This document shows, in pieces, positions 60,056-64,000 of a stretch of DNA of 64,000 nucleotides (its first letter is position 1; the number at the start of each line of letters is the position of its first letter). The DNA lies in contig JAXLXI010000002.1 in NCBI GenBank assembly GCA_046328035.1, forward strand, positions 406,553 through 470,552. Direction: 5' to 3'. The translations under genes were made by a program, and so were the position numbers. The DNA is from JBGASG01 sp046328035 (GTDB lineage Bacteria; Cyanobacteriota; Vampirovibrionia; Obscuribacterales; Obscuribacteraceae). The notes below the pieces were generated by a model. That model searched no databases and had not been told where the DNA came from. It worked only from the letters and a program-made list of their open reading frames with translations.

Positions 60056-62421
60056 TCAGTGCTGGGCTGCCGGAGTTGAGTCTGACTGCCAGGTTTCGGA
60101 CAACTTGAGCAGATTCTGAAACTTTTCCAGGTCCTTCGGCTGCTTGGCCCGCAACACACCGACCTTGGACATCTCGATGGCGCTTGCCTTGTCGTTCATA
60201 CTCAGTTGCGTCTTGATGAGCAGCACTCTCGCCGCATGATAATCCGGATTTTGCTCGAGGATTGTTCTGAGCAGATCGACGGCTTGCTTGCGCTGGTCCA
60301 AGTGGGTGAGCGCTTCTGCATAAGCGTATCTGTCCTGCGCTTCCAGCGGCTGGACGGTCTCGACCTGTTTCAACTGTTTGATCGCTTCTGCCGCCCGGCC
60401 CGATGCCGCATAAGCTCTAGCCAGCAGGCGCCGTCCGGTGATGTCCTTCTGATTCGCAGCCGCTGCTTGTTCCAACACCTGCACGGCCTTCGCGCTTTCC
60501 TCAGCATCCAACAGCCTCTGCCCATACTGCAGCATCTGCTCGTACGTCAGCTTCTGCACCGGCTCATCCTTGCCGATCAATCCCTCCATGTCCATTTGCA
60601 CGGGCATCGACTTGATCTTTTCCTTGACCATGACCAGTTGTTCTTTGCTTCCCTGCGGAGCCTTCGGGTCTTTCACTACTTCTTCCAGGTCGGCTGCCGC
60701 CCGCGAATATTTTTTCAGGGCAAGGTTGGCTCTGCCACGCGCTAAATAAGTCTCCGTGGACGGCTTGAAACCTACCGCCTTGTCGAAGTCTTCGGCTGCC
60801 TTATCCATTAGCCCCAACTTTTCGTATGACCGACCGCGCAACATGAACAAATCGGCATTAGTGGCATCGGCGAAAATGGCTTCTTTCGCATCCTCTGCTG
60901 CGGCCTTGTAGTCGGCCAAATCAAATTCGACTCTGGACAGGTTGGCATAACTCTTGCCATCCTTTTCGTCAATTTTAACTGCCTGTTTCAGATCCTTTTT
61001 TGCTTCCGCAAGCTTTCCGGCCTTGAACAACGCCTCACCGCGCGTAGCATAGACAGCACCCAGCCCGTCCATCGGTTTTAGTTCGATGATACTGGTGGCG
61101 GTGACAATCGCCCTGTCGTATTCACCAAGACCCAGTTGCGCTTGCGCCTGCGCCACCATAGATGGTGTGTGATTCGGCTCGACAGCCAGGGCTGCCTGTG
61201 CCGCATCCATCGCATGCGCATAGTCTTTCAAGCCAAGAAACGTCGCAGCCCGTCCATATAATGCGTCCAGATTCTTGGGCTGGAACACCAGTACCTGGTT
61301 GTAATCAACTAACGCTGCCGTGTAATCTCCGGCGTGCGTATTTGCCACAGCCCGCCCCAACAAAGCGTCTACGTTTCCCGGCGAGAGCTGCAACACTTTA
61401 TCGAAGTGCTTCTTGGCGATGTCGTTATAGCCATCATGTACGGCTTGCATACCGGCTTTGTACTGGCTGTCGGAATTGTTCTCCTGCAAGTACTTAGCAG
61501 TGGTCGACACCGCCACTGCCATAATTCCCAACCCTACTAAGACGCTCACTGAAATCCCGGCGGTTTTGACGACCTTCTTCCTGGTTTCAGCAGCACGCTC
61601 GGCGGCTTCTGCATCTACGCTGTGGGAACGGTCCGGTGCCTCGACCGTAGGAATCGGAATTTGTTTGATGGCGGAGATGTGCAGCGCCGTCTTAGCATCC
61701 GGGTCGTACACAGCATCAAGCCATGCTCCCGGCACCACGTTCATCTTCTCGAGGTCTTCTCGGCGCTTCTCTTCGTAGTTGGCGAGCGCCGCCTGCAAAC
61801 CGAAAGGGTCGGCGCCCGGCAGATCCGGTGCCGCCGGCTGCGACATACCGCCACCCGTGACTGGCGCCGGATTTTGCCCCGCCTGTGAAGTCGCCGAACG
61901 CGTCGCATCCGGGCTGGTACCTGTCCGCGAGTCGCGTCAGCAAAAACGGGACTGTCGGGCCGACCCAACATCTGTCTCCCGGCATCGGCGCTAAAGTCCG
62001 GACCCATGGCAGCATTTTTGACGATTGCCGCGAGCGCATCATTCAAAGAAGGCTGTTGATTGATGCCACCACTGTGCCAGCTGAGCAGAGCGCCCAGATC
62101 GACGTTGAGATTTTCTGGAATCGGCACCGGCGGTAGATCCGTTGAGAAACGATACTTTCCTGCAGTTGCAGACAGAACGTGCGCAAGCGCCGCCATGTCC
62201 GTCAGCTTGTGTTCGGGAGAACTGGCAGCCTTGATTACGCCACCGCGAATGAACAGAGCGCCCGAGTGCGGACCAGCAACCTGGAGGATGCCGGCCGGTG
62301 CCGTTAGCTGGACGATTTTCAAAAGCCCGCCACGCAATCCTGACGGTCCGATCTCACCGACCAGCAACGTGCCTGTGCCGAGGGATTTCTGCTGGCCTTC
62401 TCCACCCTGACCTGACGTCAT
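60056..62421 (-). pseudogene. Family A4: PATAN-like/TPR gene with one frameshift
   Basis: The first ~160 codons from 62421 (MTSGQGGEGQQKSLGTGTLL) form the PATAN-like domain (PAGILQVAGPHSGALFIRGG, GKYRFSTDLPP). At about 61925-61937 the frame shifts by one; the second frame continues with TGTSPDATRSATSQAGQNPA, then DPFGLQAALANYEEKRRED, IPIPTVEAPDR, a membrane helix (VSVLVGLGIMAVAVSTT) and TPR-like repeats to 60056. With one indel the gene encodes about 788 residues, like its paralogues. Separate expression of the two parts is possible but a single indel, real or from sequencing, is simpler. B5 follows 100 bp downstream. Confidence 0.8.
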
Positions 62422-62488
62422 ACTTGCACTTTCTCAACACCGCGCGTCGGGACTCCGGGATTCATATCTCAGTTTACCTGCCCGAGCA

Positions 62489-64000
62489 TCAACCAGGACT
62501 GGGTTCCGGTCCGGGCTCAGTGGGATGGGCAGACGGAGTACCGGAGATGCCGCCCTCAGCATCAGTTGATCCTGTCGTCGCGGCACCAGAGGCAGTCAAT
62601 GGCACTTTGCGCCAGTAGTGGAATGCCAGCCCGTAAAGAGCGAGCGCCACCAGGTTTAGTGCCGAGATACCGAGCACCATCGAGAAATACTCCAGAGCAC
62701 CCCCAACCAGCGTACCGAGCAGGTTCATGCCGAGGGCATTGTGCGGCACGTCGACCTTGCTGAACGTGATCGCAAAGATCCAGGACGCGAAAAATATCGG
62801 CAACGCCAGCACCAGTCCGCCCAGAGTCAGACGTTCGAACATGCCCATGGCGTTAAACATCGAAAGCGGCATGAAATAGCTGCCGATCAGAGCAACAAAA
62901 AGCAGGATATACAGCGGTTTCGGGTCCTGCACCTTAATACGCATTTGCAGGATGTTCGCTATCAGTATCATGATCAAAATGGCGGCAATCACTGCCGAGT
63001 TGACCAGCCAGGTGGTGCCGGCCAGCAGTCCCATTTGAGAAACGCTCTTCACCTCAACCAGCATGAACGCTGCGCCCAGGTAGAACATAGTTCTTCCGAG
63101 CGGCTCCACTGTGTACGAGCCGAAGCACTTGCGCACCAGGCGCCAGCCGATACACAGCGTGAATATCAGTCCTGCGGCGTAAGTGATGGTCATGCCGCGC
63201 TCGCGCAGGAAAAGATACGGCCAATCGTCGGTGGTGACGTTGATGCGGTCCCAATCGGCGAGTTCCGTTTTGTTGAGAGCCTTGTTCTCTTCTTTGTCGA
63301 AGAGTTTCATGCCGGTGCCGGCAATCACTTGTTTGATGTGTTCTCTGTCGACGCCGGGTCCCACCAAAAATTGCAATGCGGTTTTGTTTTCCGACCAGAT
63401 GCCGATCGGCTCTTCGCCCATGGCTTCGGTGATGGTTTTGAACAAACGTGTTGTCTGCCAGGAAGTCGTCGCGTAGAAAGTGACCGCCATGATGCCGTCG
63501 GGCTTCATGAGTTTCTTCGCTTCTCTAAAACTTTCGAGAGTGTAGATATAGTTGTCCAGGCGAATCGACGACATCGACGAAAACGCGCTGTGGCTGTCGA
63601 GATACGCAAAGTCCACCAGGTCGTACTGTCGCTTCGTTTGCTTGAGGAACGCACGCGCATCATCAATATGAATGTGCACGGCGGGGCTGCTGTAAGGCTT
63701 TTCGGGGTGAATCTCGGTGCCCAGTTTGTGAATCACCGGGTCGATCTCGACAGCATCGATGTCGGTGGCACCATGCCGCAGCCCCGCCGCCAGGTCGTTT
63801 CCTGCCCCTGCAGCCAGCACCAGCACTGAGCGCGGTTTCTCGCCGATCAGCTTGTAGAGCATGTCGTAGTAATCGAGCATTTGTTTGCGCTGGGCCGGAC
63901 TGGCTTTCGCAAACGTTTCGGCGCGGTGGTCGTATGCACCTTCGATGCCGTCGTGGTTTACATCAATCGTATTGCCGTACAGAAACGCTGTATGATCGCC
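62489..64000 (-). CDS. Spermidine-synthase-like protein fused to membrane helices, 5' end outside the window
   Basis: 503 residues are visible and the frame is open at the right edge, so the N-terminus is missing. The first visible part (YDHRAETFAKASPAQRKQML) leads into a methyltransferase-like/spermidine synthase fold: VLVLAAGAGNDLAAGL, IDAVEIDPVIHKLG, IHIDDARAFLKQTKRQYDLV and LMKPDGIMAVTFYA. From about residue 275 of the visible part there are six to seven membrane helices. Such large membrane-bound spermidine-synthase-like proteins are common in environmental bacteria, but whether they make polyamines is unknown. The C-terminal tail is Pro/Gly/Thr-rich. It is transcribed in the same direction as A4, 67 bp upstream of it. 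Confidence 0.8.
   Translation of the reverse strand, partial: GDHTAFLYGNTIDVNHDGIEGAYDHRAETFAKASPAQRKQMLDYYDMLYKLIGEKPRSVLVLAAGAGNDLAAGLRHGATDIDAVEIDPVIHKLGTEIHPEKPYSSPAVHIHIDDARAFLKQTKRQYDLVDFAYLDSHSAFSSMSSIRLDNYIYTLESFREAKKLMKPDGIMAVTFYATTSWQTTRLFKTITEAMGEEPIGIWSENKTALQFLVGPGVDREHIKQVIAGTGMKLFDKEENKALNKTELADWDRINVTTDDWPYLFLRERGMTITYAAGLIFTLCIGWRLVRKCFGSYTVEPLGRTMFYLGAAFMLVEVKSVSQMGLLAGTTWLVNSAVIAAILIMILIANILQMRIKVQDPKPLYILLFVALIGSYFMPLSMFNAMGMFERLTLGGLVLALPIFFASWIFAITFSKVDVPHNALGMNLLGTLVGGALEYFSMVLGISALNLVALALYGLAFHYWRKVPLTASGAATTGSTDAEGGISGTPSAHPTEPGPEPSPG

Noticed and set aside
62489..64000. Annotation as a genuine polyamine-forming spermidine synthase
   Set aside because: The catalytic fold resembles spermidine synthase, but the protein is fused to many membrane helices and its N-terminus is missing here, so only 'spermidine-synthase-like' is justified.

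Overview
The window looks like a chromosomal segment of a free-living bacterium with an inner membrane, secreted proteins and lipoproteins. No rRNA or tRNA genes, CRISPR arrays or transposases were seen. A deep-branching cyanobacterial relative (Melainabacteria/Vampirovibrionia type) would fit: one family carries an N-terminal domain resembling the PATAN/DUF4388 domain known mainly from cyanobacterial PatA-type regulators. This is an inference from a few families, not a taxonomic result.

Left edge (1-8.3 kb): an AAA ATPase overlapping the start of an S8 (subtilisin-like) peptidase, headed by five GTGAAC motifs spaced 20-21 bp. Then a 1444-residue repetitive beta-helix protein ending in an HExxH domain, and small secreted unknowns. 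8.4-13.8 kb, minus strand: a large response regulator (REC, HPT, pseudo-REC, REC, degenerate GGDEF), a duplicated HEL-x-ER protein, a P1-family peptidase and a small lipoprotein.

Core (14-44.9 kb, with a second piece at 58-62.4 kb): a paralogous gene cluster. Family A (four copies: 14.1, 20.1, 26.6 and 62.4 kb) has a PATAN-like domain, a cytosolic linker with a conserved FGLQ motif, one membrane helix and many TPRs. Family B (five copies: 16.8, 31.2, 37.7, 38.6 and 59.9 kb) has a TadG-like N-terminal membrane anchor, a large exported region, a variable low-complexity linker and a conserved C-terminal cap. A and B are directly adjacent twice (A1-B1, A4-B5). Interleaved are two copies of a module made of a small TPR protein, an HTTM membrane protein and its partner, plus a TadE-like pseudopilin, a His-rich membrane protein and a DUF922 protein. 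I read the cluster as an undescribed envelope or surface-assembly system, with A as cytosol-to-exterior scaffolds and B as exported anchored proteins. One B copy carries an internal deletion and another is frameshifted. Embedded in the same stretch are a FimB/FimE-like tyrosine recombinase, an HExxH protein with a decayed duplicate domain, and ethanolamine ammonia-lyase genes (eutA, eutC and a divergent eutB) without shell genes.

Right part (45-57 kb): metabolic and accessory genes. These are cytidine deaminase, oligoendopeptidase F, an M20 amidohydrolase, a lipoprotein, an ADP-ribosylglycohydrolase, a three-gene operon of unknowns, a D-amino-acid oxidase, an aldo/keto reductase, and an Ada-type alkylation-repair gene broken by several frameshifts. 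The neighbouring B5 and A4 genes are also frameshifted, so 56.9-62.4 kb is either decaying or poorly sequenced. The window ends inside a membrane-bound spermidine-synthase-like protein. Several minus-strand genes (10.8-13.1, 45.2-49.0 and 52.9-54.4 kb) look richer in GC-ending codons than the A/B/eut genes, hinting at a different origin or expression level.
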